Of a DNA stretch of 64,000 nucleotides, positions 19,620 to 27,854 are shown one piece after another. Under the pieces are notes generated by a model. That model worked only from the letters and a program-made list of their open reading frames with translations, ran no database searches and was not told the DNA's origin. Within the stretch, counting starts at the first letter, position 1; each line of letters opens with the position of its first letter. Both the position numbers and the translations under genes were made by a program. This stretch comes from Geminicoccaceae bacterium SCSIO 64248 (GTDB lineage Bacteria > Pseudomonadota > Alphaproteobacteria > Geminicoccales > Geminicoccaceae): assembly GCA_029814805.1 (NCBI GenBank), contig CP122393.1, positions 248,001-312,000 on the forward strand. Reading direction: 5' to 3'.

Positions 19620-20825
19620 TCAGGCCGGAGGGAGGGACGACCAAGCCGGTTCCAGCGCCGCCGGCGCGGCGGCGTGGCCGCCCGTGGCATCGAGCGCGGC
19701 GACCCGCAGGGGATCGGGGCGTCCGCGCAGGCCGTGGACGCCGAGATCGGTCGCGAAACAGCCCTTCGGCAGCACGATCCGGTCGAGAAGGTCGCCGGAG
19801 ACGACCATTGCGTGGCCGGATGCCCTGCCCACGTCCTGCAGGCGGACGGCGGTGATGATGGCGTCGCCGTAATAGACGATCTGGCGGCGGTCGAGGCCGC
19901 ATTCGCCGGCGACGACCGCACCCCCGTGCACGGTGATGCGGAAACGGGGCACGACGCCGAATTGCGCTTGGTAGCGGGCCTCGCGCCGCGTCGTCGTCTC
20001 GAAGATCGCCCGCCCGCAGGCGATGGCACGGGCATCGACGATGCCGTCACCCGTCATTGGCCAGGTGATGATCGCCTGGTCGCCGATATAGGCGTGGGTC
20101 TCGCCGCCGAAGCGCTGGGTGACCGTCGCCACGTCCGCGAAGAAGCACGAGAGCAGCCGATGCATGCCATGGGCGCCCAGACGTGCGGCGATCCCGGTCG
20201 AGCCGGCCAGGTCGAGAACGAGAAAGATGCGCCGCTCGTCCAGCGGCCGTCGGTAGCGGCCGAACAGGGCGTTCAGCAACACCCGTCCGCCGATCGCGGC
20301 ACGGACCAGCAGCACGATTTGAAACACCGCGGCCGCGCCGACGGCATAAACGAGATCGCCGAGGGGCGGCGGCCGGTCGAGCGTGTCGACCGCATCGTGG
20401 GTCAGCAACGCGTTGCCGACGCCGAGCGCGAACGCGATGACGACGGTCGCGATCAGGCTTCGCGCCGCCCAGCCCACGAGGAACGGCAGCGCCGCCAGGC
20501 GATCGGCCAACGGCCTCGCGCGCACGACCGTCTCGCTGACGAAGAGCAGGCCCATCACGAGCATGCCCTGCATGGCGAAACGAACAACCGTCGTCGCGTT
20601 CGCCTGATCGTCGGCGGACGGCAGGTAGGCCAGGCCGGCCATCATGCCGAAAGCCAGCCAGACACCCGCTTCGGGCAGGCGGCCACGCAGGGCCGTGATC
20701 GGCATTTCGGGTCCCATCGCGAAGAGGTCTCGGCTCGCGCGAAACCGCGCCGCCTCCGCCCAGATAAGGCGGCACGCCTGCCGCCGCCAAGCGGCCATCG
20801 CGCGGCGCAACATTTCTTCACACAA
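19620..20825 (-). CDS. Membrane-bound class III adenylate/guanylate cyclase
   Basis: 401 aa with about four or five membrane segments (roughly 51-70, 83-101, 115-140, 156-178) followed by a class III cyclase domain (about 198-350). Metal aspartates are D205 (LDLAGST) and D249 (YIGDQ), and the transition-state arginine is R328 (AVRLQ). In the usual G-x-x-V-N-x-A-x-R stretch this protein reads GDAIITAVR, so the conserved substrate-binding Asn is Ile324. That may alter rate or specificity, so ATP versus GTP is not assigned. The start may be GTG 20825 or ATG 20813. It is first in the operon with the two-component pair, a grouping that suggests one shared stimulus. Confidence 0.85.
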   Translation of the reverse strand: MCEEMLRRAMAAWRRQACRLIWAEAARFRASRDLFAMGPEMPITALRGRLPEAGVWLAFGMMAGLAYLPSADDQANATTVVRFAMQGMLVMGLLFVSETVVRARPLADRLAALPFLVGWAARSLIATVVIAFALGVGNALLTHDAVDTLDRPPPLGDLVYAVGAAAVFQIVLLVRAAIGGRVLLNALFGRYRRPLDERRIFLVLDLAGSTGIAARLGAHGMHRLLSCFFADVATVTQRFGGETHAYIGDQAIITWPMTGDGIVDARAIACGRAIFETTTRREARYQAQFGVVPRFRITVHGGAVVAGECGLDRRQIVYYGDAIITAVRLQDVGRASGHAMVVSGDLLDRIVLPKGCFATDLGVHGLRGRPDPLRVAALDATGGHAAAPAALEPAWSSLPPA

Positions 20826-20913
20826 GGTAACATCGTGAAACGGTCGGCCCTGTCAGGATGCGGCGGCGTGGCGGCCCGTCAGCAGGTCGGGCCGCGCAAC
20901 CAGGAGCGATCGC
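20826..20913. promoter_or_regulatory. Divergent promoter region, cyclase/two-component operon versus mipA
   Basis: Only 88 bp separate the two divergent GTG starts, so both promoters and any binding site of the OmpR-type regulator must lie here or inside the genes. I could not pick a clear -35/-10 pair or a direct repeat. Confidence 0.35.
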
Positions 20914-21702
20914 GTGCGGCAGACATTCCCCGTTCTTCTCGCCGGCGTTCTGAGCGCCGGCGTTCTTGCGCCGATCCCGGCTCATGCGCAGGACGATTCG
21001 CCAGACGACGCATGGGCGTTCGTCATCGGCGCCGGCGGCGGCATCGCGCCGGAATACGAAGGCTCCGAGGACTACGATCTCGTCCCGTACGCGATGATCC
21101 GCGTTGAGCGCGGGCCTTACTGGGCCGCCTTGACCGGCCCCGAGCTGAAGGCAAACGTCCTGCCCGACGAGACCTTCGAGTTCGGCCCCCTCGTTCGCTA
21201 CCGCGGCGAGCGGGACGACGTCTCGAACGACGCGGTCGACGCGCTGGAGGACGTCGACGCCGCCGTCGAGGTCGGCGGCTTCGCCGCGATCGACCACGAC
21301 GGCTGGCTGGCCGAGGCCTCGGTCGTCCAGGATGTCGGCGGCGGCCACGAGGGGCTGCTGGCGGAACTGGAGGCAGGCTACCGGTTCACCGTCTCGGAGG
21401 CGTTCAGCCTCACGGCGCTGGCTTCGACCGGCTATGCCAGCGGCGGCTACATGTCGGCCTATTTCGGCGTCGACAACGACGACTCCGTCCGCAGCGGCCT
21501 CGACGCGTACGACGCCGATGCCGGCTTCAAGGATGTCGGCCTCAGCCTGCGCGCGCGCTACGCCTTCAGCGAGGCCTGGGCGTTGACCGGCGTGGCCAGC
21601 TACAAGCGCCTGCTCGGCGACGCCGCCGACAGCCCGGTCGTCGACGACGAGGGCAGCGAGAACCAGGTCACGGGCATCGTCGGCCTGTCCTACGCTTTCT
21701 AA
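20914..21702 (+). CDS. mipA: MipA/OmpV family outer-membrane protein
   Basis: 262-aa outer-membrane beta-barrel protein with a signal peptide (residues 1-25, AHA-Q), alternating strands typical of the MipA/OmpV family and the C-terminal phenylalanine (LSYAF) needed for barrel assembly. Some members interact with murein synthesis enzymes; others respond to stress through a neighbouring two-component system, which fits the divergent kinase/regulator here. GTG start with AGGAG (20902-20906) upstream. Its last 28 codons recur with identical amino acids at 27981-28067, on the far side of a 6.4-kb insertion. Confidence 0.88.
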   Translation: MRQTFPVLLAGVLSAGVLAPIPAHAQDDSPDDAWAFVIGAGGGIAPEYEGSEDYDLVPYAMIRVERGPYWAALTGPELKANVLPDETFEFGPLVRYRGERDDVSNDAVDALEDVDAAVEVGGFAAIDHDGWLAEASVVQDVGGGHEGLLAELEAGYRFTVSEAFSLTALASTGYASGGYMSAYFGVDNDDSVRSGLDAYDADAGFKDVGLSLRARYAFSEAWALTGVASYKRLLGDAADSPVVDDEGSENQVTGIVGLSYAF

Positions 21703-21795
21703 GCGGCCGGACGTGGCGTCCCCGACCGCCAGGTCCGGCGCGTGATGCGAACGACCGAGCCTACGGTGCCGGCAGCAGGATTCGAACCCGCGACC
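21616..21795. repeat. 180-bp direct repeat, left copy (island boundary)
   Basis: Aligns without gaps to 27981-28160 at a constant offset of 6365 bp. By eye there are 11 mismatches in 180 bp (about 94% identity), and the final 36 bp (21760-21795) are identical. It spans the mipA 3' end, the spacer and the last 29 nt of a minus-strand tRNA-Thr. After 21795 the two copies diverge completely. This is the displaced attachment-site end of the islet. Confidence 0.9.
21767..21795 (-). pseudogene. tRNA-Thr 3' fragment (displaced attachment site)
   Basis: 29 nt identical to the 3' end of the intact tRNA-Thr at 28132-28204: T-arm, 3' acceptor strand and discriminator base. Anticodon arm, D-arm and 5' acceptor are absent. 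This is what remains after site-specific insertion into the tRNA 3' end. Confidence 0.88.
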
Positions 21796-21912
21796 AAGGC
21801 GGTGCGTACGCATATGCCTGATGTCGACGGCATCCTGTTCAATTCGCGCCTGTCTTTTACGTCGATGCCCTGCGCGGCGTGCTCGATCAAGGGGCGCCAA
21901 CTGAACGGACGT
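21796..21912 (+). pseudogene. Possible RES-domain toxin C-terminal fragment
   Basis: Directly after the tRNA fragment, one frame reads MPDVDGILFNSRLS...CAACSIKGR, resembling the D-G-I-x-Y-x-S-R...C-x-A motif near the C-terminus of RES-domain NAD-degrading toxins. Only about 35 residues match, and no upstream part of such a gene exists because the tRNA remnant begins there. It is either a truncated relic or chance. Confidence 0.2.
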
Positions 21913-22019
21913 CGATGCAATGGGCTTGACAGGGTTGCCACCCCGGTCATGGCCCTGGAAACGGATCCGGCTTGGGCGAGACGTTTCCGGGCCTCCTGAT
22001 CCCTGCAGGAGGGAATGCC

Positions 22020-22229
22020 ATGAAGCGCAAACCGCATTCGGACGAGCGGATCGCCTTCGCCTCGATGCCCGGTGAGAGCGGGACATCGTTCGATCGGCCG
22101 CATGCCTGGATCTGCGTCGGCAAGGTCGAACGGTCGACTTGTTCGACTGCGATCAGTTCCTCAAAAATCGTCGTTCTGGTCTGGGTTTTGTCGGCTCAAG
22201 CTGCTATGGAGCCTATAGCTTTTCGATAG
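22020..22229 (+). CDS. Hypothetical protein, 69 aa
   Basis: ATG after a good ribosome-binding site (GGAGGGAA, 22010-22017). The predicted product has a polar N-terminal half and a weak hydrophobic stretch (SSKIVVLVWVLSAQAA). I do not recognise a family. It lies in the gene-poor left end of the islet and may not be real. Confidence 0.25.
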   Translation: MKRKPHSDERIAFASMPGESGTSFDRPHAWICVGKVERSTCSTAISSSKIVVLVWVLSAQAAMEPIAFR

Positions 22230-22343
22230 CGGCAGCACCTGCCAACAGGGCTGTGCTTCCGGAACCAGAACATGTTGCGGTTCCGCCATGCGAATATCGC
22301 TCGCGAGGCGACCGACCGAAGACTCTGACGAGAGAAGGACGTA

Positions 22344-22508
22344 ATGGCCAAATCCCAGCATCTGCTCGTCCGGTGCGGCCGCCGGTTGCAGATCCCTCTC
22401 CGTGCGGACGGCATCGAGCCGCGCGCGGCCATCGACGCGACCGTGTCGCGCATGGGGGGACATTTGCTGGGCGATCCAAACCGAACAGGAAGCTGCACAA
22501 CTCTGTGA
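22344..22508 (+). CDS. Hypothetical 54-aa reading frame, possible integrase 5' remnant
   Basis: Has a ribosome-binding site (GAGAAGGA) 6 bp before ATG. The first residues, MAKSQHLLVRCGRRLQI, resemble the opening of many alphaproteobacterial tyrosine recombinases (MAKS.HLLRR.G.YY...), but similarity stops after about 17 residues and no recombinase catalytic motif follows in any frame. Treated as unknown. Confidence 0.2.
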   Translation: MAKSQHLLVRCGRRLQIPLRADGIEPRAAIDATVSRMGGHLLGDPNRTGSCTTL

Positions 22509-22637
22509 GACGCTTCAAAACGCGCTCGTGTCAGCAGAAGATCGCCATAACGTCTTGCGCTAACAAAGATCAATTGATGATTGAATTATTTGGCTGCTGC
22601 CAAAGCGCAGCGTTCGGCTATGTTTTGAGATGTCAGA

Positions 22638-22850
22638 ATGCGGCGGATTTGGGTGCGCGCCGAACGCCGGATCAACGGCGTTTCTTTGTGCGGGCCGCCC
22701 GCGTTCGACGGGACCGGCGGCGATGCGACGGTGTGGGAAGAAAAAGTGAGGCTCGTCCTACGCGAGTACGGCTGGCGAACCATGGATCCGTTGCGCGGCA
22801 AGCAGGCGCTGGAAAAGAGTTGGCACACCGATCCGCCATGCAAGGTATAG
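22638..22850 (+). CDS. Hypothetical protein, 70 aa
   Basis: Short open frame just before the oxidoreductase gene, starting at an ATG without a strong ribosome-binding site, with no recognisable domain. The stretch upstream (about 22540-22640) is noticeably AT-richer than the rest of the window and could hold the promoter of the polysaccharide genes. Weak evidence for a real gene. Confidence 0.2.
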   Translation: MRRIWVRAERRINGVSLCGPPAFDGTGGDATVWEEKVRLVLREYGWRTMDPLRGKQALEKSWHTDPPCKV

Positions 22851-22878
22851 GCATGACAGCCAAGGCGAGGGCCCAGCG

Positions 22879-24213
22879 ATGATTCTGGTCGATAGCGCGC
22901 TGCGCCGCCGTGAGGAAGAGGGCCGGCCGATCCGCGTCGGCATGGTCGGCGCGGGCTTCATGGGGAGCGGTATCGCTCTTCAGATCCTGACGTCGGTACC
23001 GGGAATGCGCCTTGCGGCGATCGCCAACCGCGGCATCGATGCCGCGCGCGCCTGCTTCGCGCAGGCGGGCGTCGAGGCGCGGACGGCGTCCACGACGTCC
23101 GCGATCGCCGACGCCGTGGCGGCCGGGCAGCCGGTCGTCACCGACGATCCGCTGCTCGTCGCGCGCGCGCCGGGGATCGACATCGTCTTCGAGGTGACCG
23201 GATCGATCGAGTTCGCGGCGCAGGCCGTGCTCGCCGCGATCGAGGCGGGCAAGCACGTCGTCCACATGAACGCCGAACTCGACGGCACCGTCGGTCCCAT
23301 CCTCAAGCGCCGGGCCGACGCCGCCGGTGTGATCTACAGCTTCTCCGACGGCGACCAGCCAGGGGTCGAGATGAACCTCTACCGCTTTGTGGCGGGGATC
23401 GGCGTCACGCCCGTGCTGTGCGGCAACATCAAGGGGCTGCACGATCCCTATCGCAATCCCGAGACCCAGGCCGCGTTCGCCGCTCGCTGGGGCCAAAGCC
23501 CGGCGATGGTCGCATCCTTCGCGGACGGCACCAAGATTTCGTTCGAACAGGCGATCGTCGCGAACGGCACCGGTTTCCGGGTTGCCAAGCGGGGCATGGT
23601 CGGGCCCGATTTTTCGGGCGGAGACCCCCATGCCCCTCTGGTCCCGCTCGAAGAGACGATCGCAAGCTTTGCCCCGTATCTCGATCCCGACGGTCCCGGG
23701 CTGGTCGACTATGTCGTCGGCGCGAGGCCGGGCCCCGGCGTGTTCGTGATCGGGACGATCGCCGACGAACGGCAACGTCACTATCTCAATCTCTACAAGC
23801 TGGGCGCCGGGCCCTATTATGTCTTCTACACGCCCTATCACCTCTGTCATTTCGAGGCGCCGAGTTCGATCGCGCGCGCTGTCGTGTTCGCCGATACGGT
23901 GCTGGCGCCGATCGGCGGCCCCCGGGTCGGCGTCATCGCGCTCGCCAAGCGGGATCTGGAGCCCGGGACGGTGATCGGAGACTTCGGCGGCTTCGAGGTC
24001 TATGGCGTTGCCGAAAATATCGACGCGATCCGGACACAGTCGCTGCTTCCGATCGGATTGGCGCTGGGATCGCGAGTGAAGCGAGCGGTGGTCAAGGACA
24101 CGCCGATGGTGCTCGACGATGTGGTGCGTCCCGAGGGCCGGCTGGTCGACCGCCTGTACGACGAACAGGAACGCGTGTTTGCGCCGGACCAGGCCAAGAC
24201 GGAGGTGCAATGA
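22879..24213 (+). CDS. NAD(P)-dependent oxidoreductase with C-terminal SAF domain (homoserine-dehydrogenase-like)
   Basis: 444 aa. The N-terminal Rossmann fold has GAGFMGSG (24-31) and a GFO/homoserine dehydrogenase-like layout; EVTGSIEFAAQAVLAAIEAGKHVVHMNAELD is the conserved central block. The C-terminal part (from about 350, AKRDLEPGTVIGDFGG) is a SAF-like domain as in antifreeze proteins and sugar-acid dehydratases. Such proteins occur in surface-polysaccharide clusters and in branched-sugar metabolism; the substrate is unknown. Its stop overlaps the epimerase start (ATGA 24210-24213), so the two are coupled and probably act on the same nucleotide-sugar route. Confidence 0.85.
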   Translation: MILVDSALRRREEEGRPIRVGMVGAGFMGSGIALQILTSVPGMRLAAIANRGIDAARACFAQAGVEARTASTTSAIADAVAAGQPVVTDDPLLVARAPGIDIVFEVTGSIEFAAQAVLAAIEAGKHVVHMNAELDGTVGPILKRRADAAGVIYSFSDGDQPGVEMNLYRFVAGIGVTPVLCGNIKGLHDPYRNPETQAAFAARWGQSPAMVASFADGTKISFEQAIVANGTGFRVAKRGMVGPDFSGGDPHAPLVPLEETIASFAPYLDPDGPGLVDYVVGARPGPGVFVIGTIADERQRHYLNLYKLGAGPYYVFYTPYHLCHFEAPSSIARAVVFADTVLAPIGGPRVGVIALAKRDLEPGTVIGDFGGFEVYGVAENIDAIRTQSLLPIGLALGSRVKRAVVKDTPMVLDDVVRPEGRLVDRLYDEQERVFAPDQAKTEVQ

Positions 24214-24758
24214 TCTTTCACGACACCAGCCTTGTCGATGCAAAGCTGATCGACCTCGAGCCGCGCGGCGATGAGCGCGGTTTCTTCGCGCGGACGATGT
24301 GCCTCGACGAGTTCGCGGGCCATGGCATCGCGCCGGAATTCGTCCAGCAGAACATGTCGGTCTCCGCGCAGGCGGGCACCCTGCGCGGGCTGCATTTTCA
24401 ACGTGCGCCGCACAGCGAGGACAAGTTGATCCGTTGCGTTCGCGGCGCGATCTTCGACGTGATCGTCGATCTTCGCCCTGGATCGCCCAGTTTCATGCGG
24501 CACGAGGCGTTCGAGCTTTGCGATGCGAACCGACGGATGCTGTGGATTCCCCAAGGGTTCGCGCACGGGTTCCTTACGCTGACCGACGCGTGCGAAGTGA
24601 CCTATCTCGTCACCAGGCGATACGAGGCCGCGGCGGAAGGCGGCCTGCGCCACGACGATCCCAGACTCGCGATCGATTGGCCCCGCCCGGCAAGCGTGCT
24701 GTCCGACAAGGACGCCGACTGGCCGTTGCTGGACACGGATCGCCCCGCGTTCTTCTGA
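24210..24758 (+). CDS. rfbC: dTDP-4-dehydrorhamnose 3,5-epimerase family protein (RmlC-like)
   Basis: 182-aa cupin epimerase. The family residues are present: catalytic H62 (RGLHFQ), K72 and Y138 (RRYEAAAEGG), plus IPQGFAHGF. RmlC inverts C3 and C5 of dTDP-4-keto-6-deoxyglucose on the way to dTDP-rhamnose. RmlA, RmlB and RmlD are not in the window, so the substrate must come from elsewhere or differ. It overlaps the upstream oxidoreductase gene by 4 bp. Confidence 0.88.
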   Translation: MIFHDTSLVDAKLIDLEPRGDERGFFARTMCLDEFAGHGIAPEFVQQNMSVSAQAGTLRGLHFQRAPHSEDKLIRCVRGAIFDVIVDLRPGSPSFMRHEAFELCDANRRMLWIPQGFAHGFLTLTDACEVTYLVTRRYEAAAEGGLRHDDPRLAIDWPRPASVLSDKDADWPLLDTDRPAFF

Positions 24759-24808
24759 TATTGAGCAAGCCGCGCCGACAATCCCTAGCTCTGAGCCGGA
24801 GTTGAACG

Positions 24809-25738
24809 ATGCCGAAAATCACGGTCGGATTGGTTGTCTACAACGGCGCCGATTACGTCGCGCAGGCCATCCGATCGGTTCTCGCCCAGACCTTCGACGA
24901 TTTTGAGCTTATCATCCTCGACAACGCGTCCTCCGATGGAACCGAAGCGATCTGCCGGGAACTCGCCGCCACCGATCCCCGCATCCGCTATGAGCGCCGG
25001 CCGGAGAACGTCGGCGTGGCCAGGAACTTCAACGGTTGCATCGAGCGCGCGCGCGGACAGTATCTGCAATGGCTTTGCCACGACGACCTCGTCGCGCCGA
25101 CCTTCCTCGAGCGCACCGTGGCCGTTCTCGACGAACGATCGGACGTCGTGCTCGCGTTCGGCCAGACGCGGTTGATCGATGAGGCGGGCGAGCCGCTACG
25201 GCCCGGCCCGGGCGACAACGTTTTCATCGATCGCCAGGGGCATCGGCGTAACGGGCCTCCACCGGCCGACCTCGCCACGCAGGACAGCGCCGCGGCGCGG
25301 TTCCTCGACGTCAAGAAACGCATGATCCGCAACTTCCACCTCTTCGGCCTGCATCGGCTCGACGTCATTCGGCAGACGATGCAACAGCAGCCGATCTATG
25401 GTGCCGACATGAACCTCGTCGCCGAGGTGGCTCTTTACGGCAAATTCCACGAGGTGCCCGAGGACCTGTTCTTCAAGCGCGAGCATGCCAAGCAATCACT
25501 GGCGATTCCGACCGCGGAAGGTCGCGCCAAGTGGCTGAATCCGGCCGCGCAAGTGGAACTGTTTCCGCATTTGAAGCTGCTTCGTCTCGATGCCCGGGGG
25601 ATCCTGACCGCGCCCATCCCGCTCAAAGACAAGATCAAGCTGATGGGCTGGGTCGTCCGCCACCTGGGCCTGAAGCAGGTGCTGCTGAACCCGAGGCATT
25701 GGCGACGGGCCTACATGGATCAGGAAACGATTTATTAA
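24809..25738 (+). CDS. Family 2 glycosyltransferase
   Basis: 309 aa with a GT-A fold: VGLVVYNGADYV start, nucleotide-binding D38 (ILDNASSDGT) and the metal motif at HDDL (D92, D93). There are no obvious membrane helices, so it is probably a peripheral cytoplasmic enzyme adding one sugar to a lipid-linked glycan. It starts 50 bp after the epimerase gene. Confidence 0.9.
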   Translation: MPKITVGLVVYNGADYVAQAIRSVLAQTFDDFELIILDNASSDGTEAICRELAATDPRIRYERRPENVGVARNFNGCIERARGQYLQWLCHDDLVAPTFLERTVAVLDERSDVVLAFGQTRLIDEAGEPLRPGPGDNVFIDRQGHRRNGPPPADLATQDSAAARFLDVKKRMIRNFHLFGLHRLDVIRQTMQQQPIYGADMNLVAEVALYGKFHEVPEDLFFKREHAKQSLAIPTAEGRAKWLNPAAQVELFPHLKLLRLDARGILTAPIPLKDKIKLMGWVVRHLGLKQVLLNPRHWRRAYMDQETIY

Positions 25739-26102
25739 GCGCTCGTCCGGGCATCTGCCCGACGATCGAGACGTTCACAGTGTCGCTCATGCGTGCTCAA
25801 TCCGTCACGATACGGCGGACCGGTTTTCACATGTTGATGTTTGCCTGGGCTTTGATAAGAGGCCGTGCTTGATGTCGACCCGATGCGGGCCGTCGGTGCC
25901 GAGCTTCTGCACGAAAGACGATTGACCATGCCGCATGCATCGCTCGGATGGCTGCGTCCGCATTGCGCCGCGGAGCGCCGCCGTCACGCTGGGCCCGAAT
26001 GCAGCCGAACGTGTTCCGGTTCGAAAGCGGCATGACAAACCCACCTCTTGGCGGCCGCTGCATACGCGTCTGTAGACATGCCCGCCGTCACCATCGAACG
26101 TC
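25739..26102. other. Gene-free 364-bp stretch inside the islet
   Basis: No supported gene on either strand. Minus-strand frames give up to about 60 residues of unrecognised sequence that could be decayed gene debris. No inverted-repeat ends or target duplications typical of an insertion sequence were found. Confidence 0.5.
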
Positions 26103-27656
26103 ATGAAACGATCTCCCTCGAACTCGGGTAAGCGCCCGGCAGCCGATCCCGACCGGGTCTTCGTTTCCGCGTTCGATGCCACCCAGGCGTCCGGCCAGGC
26201 GGCACGCGGCGGCGCGATGATCATCGCCGCGAATCTTCTGGGCTTCGTGGTCACGATCACGTCGACCGCGATCCTGGCCCGTCTCCTGACACCGGCCGCG
26301 TTTGGCATGATCGCCATGACGGCGACCATGACCACGCTGCTCATGATGTTCGCCGATGCCGGCCTAACCCAGGCGACCATCCAACGCCGCGAGATCACCT
26401 ATGGCCAGCTCTCGGCCCTGTTCTGGATCAATCTCGCGGTCGGCGCCGGGCTGGCGACGCTCTGCTTCCTGGTGGCGCCATGGCTCGCCTGGCTCTACGA
26501 CGAGCCCGGGCTGACCGACGTGACACGGACGCTGGCGGCGAACTTCCTCCTGCTCGGCGCGGCCGTGCAGTTCACGGCCGTGATCAATCGCCAGCTCCGC
26601 TTCAAGATCACCGCCCTGATCGCCCTGATGGCGCCGATCGCCGGCGCGCTCGCCGCCTTGCTGCTCGCCTGGTGGGGCGCTGGCGTCTGGGCGTTGGTCG
26701 CGCAGCTGGTCGTCACCGAGATCGTCCGGCTGGTCGCCTCGATCAGCCTGGCCGGATGGTTTCCCGGCCTGCCGACGCGGGCAAAAGGCGTCGGTTCGAT
26801 GCTGCGTTTCGGCGGCAACCAGCTTCTGTTCAACGTGATCATCTATCTCGTGCATAACGCCGATCGCGTCCTGATCGGCGCCTATCTCGGCCCCTATCTG
26901 CTCGGTCTCTACGACCGGTCGGCGCAGATGATCCGGCTTCCGGTTCGTCTGATCATCTTCCCGCTCAACCCGGTCATGCTGCCGACCCTGTCACGCTTGC
27001 AGGACCAGCCCGACGAATATCGCCGCGTCTATGTCGGCGCCATAAGCAAGATCACGATGGTGTCGTATCCGGCGACCATCGCGATGGCGCTGCTCGCGCC
27101 CGAGATCGTGTACATCCTGCTCGGGCCGCAATGGGACGAGGCCGCGCCGATTTTCGCGCTTCTGGCGGTCAGCAGCCTGACCAATCCGATCAGCCGCTCG
27201 CTGACCTGGCTCTGGATCTCCCAAGGACGCGTGCGCGAGCAGCTCCATTGGGGAATCCTGATCACCAGCACGATCGTCCCCGCTTTTGCTGTCGGGCTGG
27301 CTTGGGGTGCGAACGGCGTCGCGGCGGCAGCGGCCCTCACCCTGGTTTGCATGCACCCGATCGAGATCGGCATGGCGACCCGCAAAGGACCAGTGGCGTG
27401 GCGCGCCGTGACCGACGCTCTGGTGCCCGGCGCGATCGGCGCGGCCGTGATGGCCGCCGTCATCCTCGGCCTGCGCCAAAGCGGCCTAGTGCCGGCCAAT
27501 CCGTTCGTCGCGATCGTCCCCCTGTCGGCCTGCGCCGCGATCAGCCTGATCGCTACCTACGGGCTCCTGCCCAGCGCGCGCCGGCCCCTTCTCGAGGCTG
27601 CGGACACGCTCGCCATGTGGATCGGCCTGCGGCGCGCGCCCTCGCCTCCAGCCTGA
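26103..27656 (+). CDS. Polysaccharide flippase, MOP superfamily (Wzx/WzxC-like)
   Basis: 517-aa inner-membrane protein with about 12-14 hydrophobic segments beginning near residue 38 (GGAMIIAANLLGFVVTITS). It matches the WzxC/lipopolysaccharide biosynthesis protein type, including LTPAAFGMIAMTATM and the GNQLLFNVIIYLVHNADRVLIG stretch. It would move lipid-linked oligosaccharide repeat units to the periplasmic face. It is the last intact gene of the islet. No polymerase or chain-length regulator accompanies it, so the glycan must be completed by genes elsewhere. Confidence 0.9.
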   Translation: MKRSPSNSGKRPAADPDRVFVSAFDATQASGQAARGGAMIIAANLLGFVVTITSTAILARLLTPAAFGMIAMTATMTTLLMMFADAGLTQATIQRREITYGQLSALFWINLAVGAGLATLCFLVAPWLAWLYDEPGLTDVTRTLAANFLLLGAAVQFTAVINRQLRFKITALIALMAPIAGALAALLLAWWGAGVWALVAQLVVTEIVRLVASISLAGWFPGLPTRAKGVGSMLRFGGNQLLFNVIIYLVHNADRVLIGAYLGPYLLGLYDRSAQMIRLPVRLIIFPLNPVMLPTLSRLQDQPDEYRRVYVGAISKITMVSYPATIAMALLAPEIVYILLGPQWDEAAPIFALLAVSSLTNPISRSLTWLWISQGRVREQLHWGILITSTIVPAFAVGLAWGANGVAAAAALTLVCMHPIEIGMATRKGPVAWRAVTDALVPGAIGAAVMAAVILGLRQSGLVPANPFVAIVPLSACAAISLIATYGLLPSARRPLLEAADTLAMWIGLRRAPSPPA

Positions 27657-27854
27657 CGTCCTTATGTTGGTCGGCCGCGATGCGGGCGAGGTGATTGTGC
27701 GCACGGGCTTGGCGAAGCCCCGCCGGATATGGCTCCAGCAGTCCACCAGCGTCCACGGGTCTCCCGGTCGCCGGATGCGGGTCGGCAGTTCTTGGCCTTC
27801 ACGGCCGTCGCATTGTGGCGGTCGCCGACGGAACCCCTGCAGGAACCGCTAGGT
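27657..27854. other. Gene-free stretch at the right end of the islet
   Basis: 198 bp between the flippase stop and the chimeric mipA-tail frame. No gene, tRNA or convincing terminator was seen. It presumably represents decayed mobile-element sequence. Confidence 0.4.

Noticed and set aside
18891-21107. 738-codon plus-strand frame opposite the regulator and cyclase genes
   Set aside because: Composition-driven antisense frame; the minus-strand genes have intact catalytic motifs and tight operon spacing.
21767-21795. A second tRNA-Thr gene
   Set aside because: Only the 3' 29 nt are present; no anticodon arm, D-arm or 5' acceptor strand, so it cannot fold as a tRNA.
25805-26398. Possible transposase remnant on the minus strand before the flippase
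   Set aside because: No DDE motif, terminal inverted repeats or target-site duplication could be found by eye, and part of the frame is antisense to the flippase gene.
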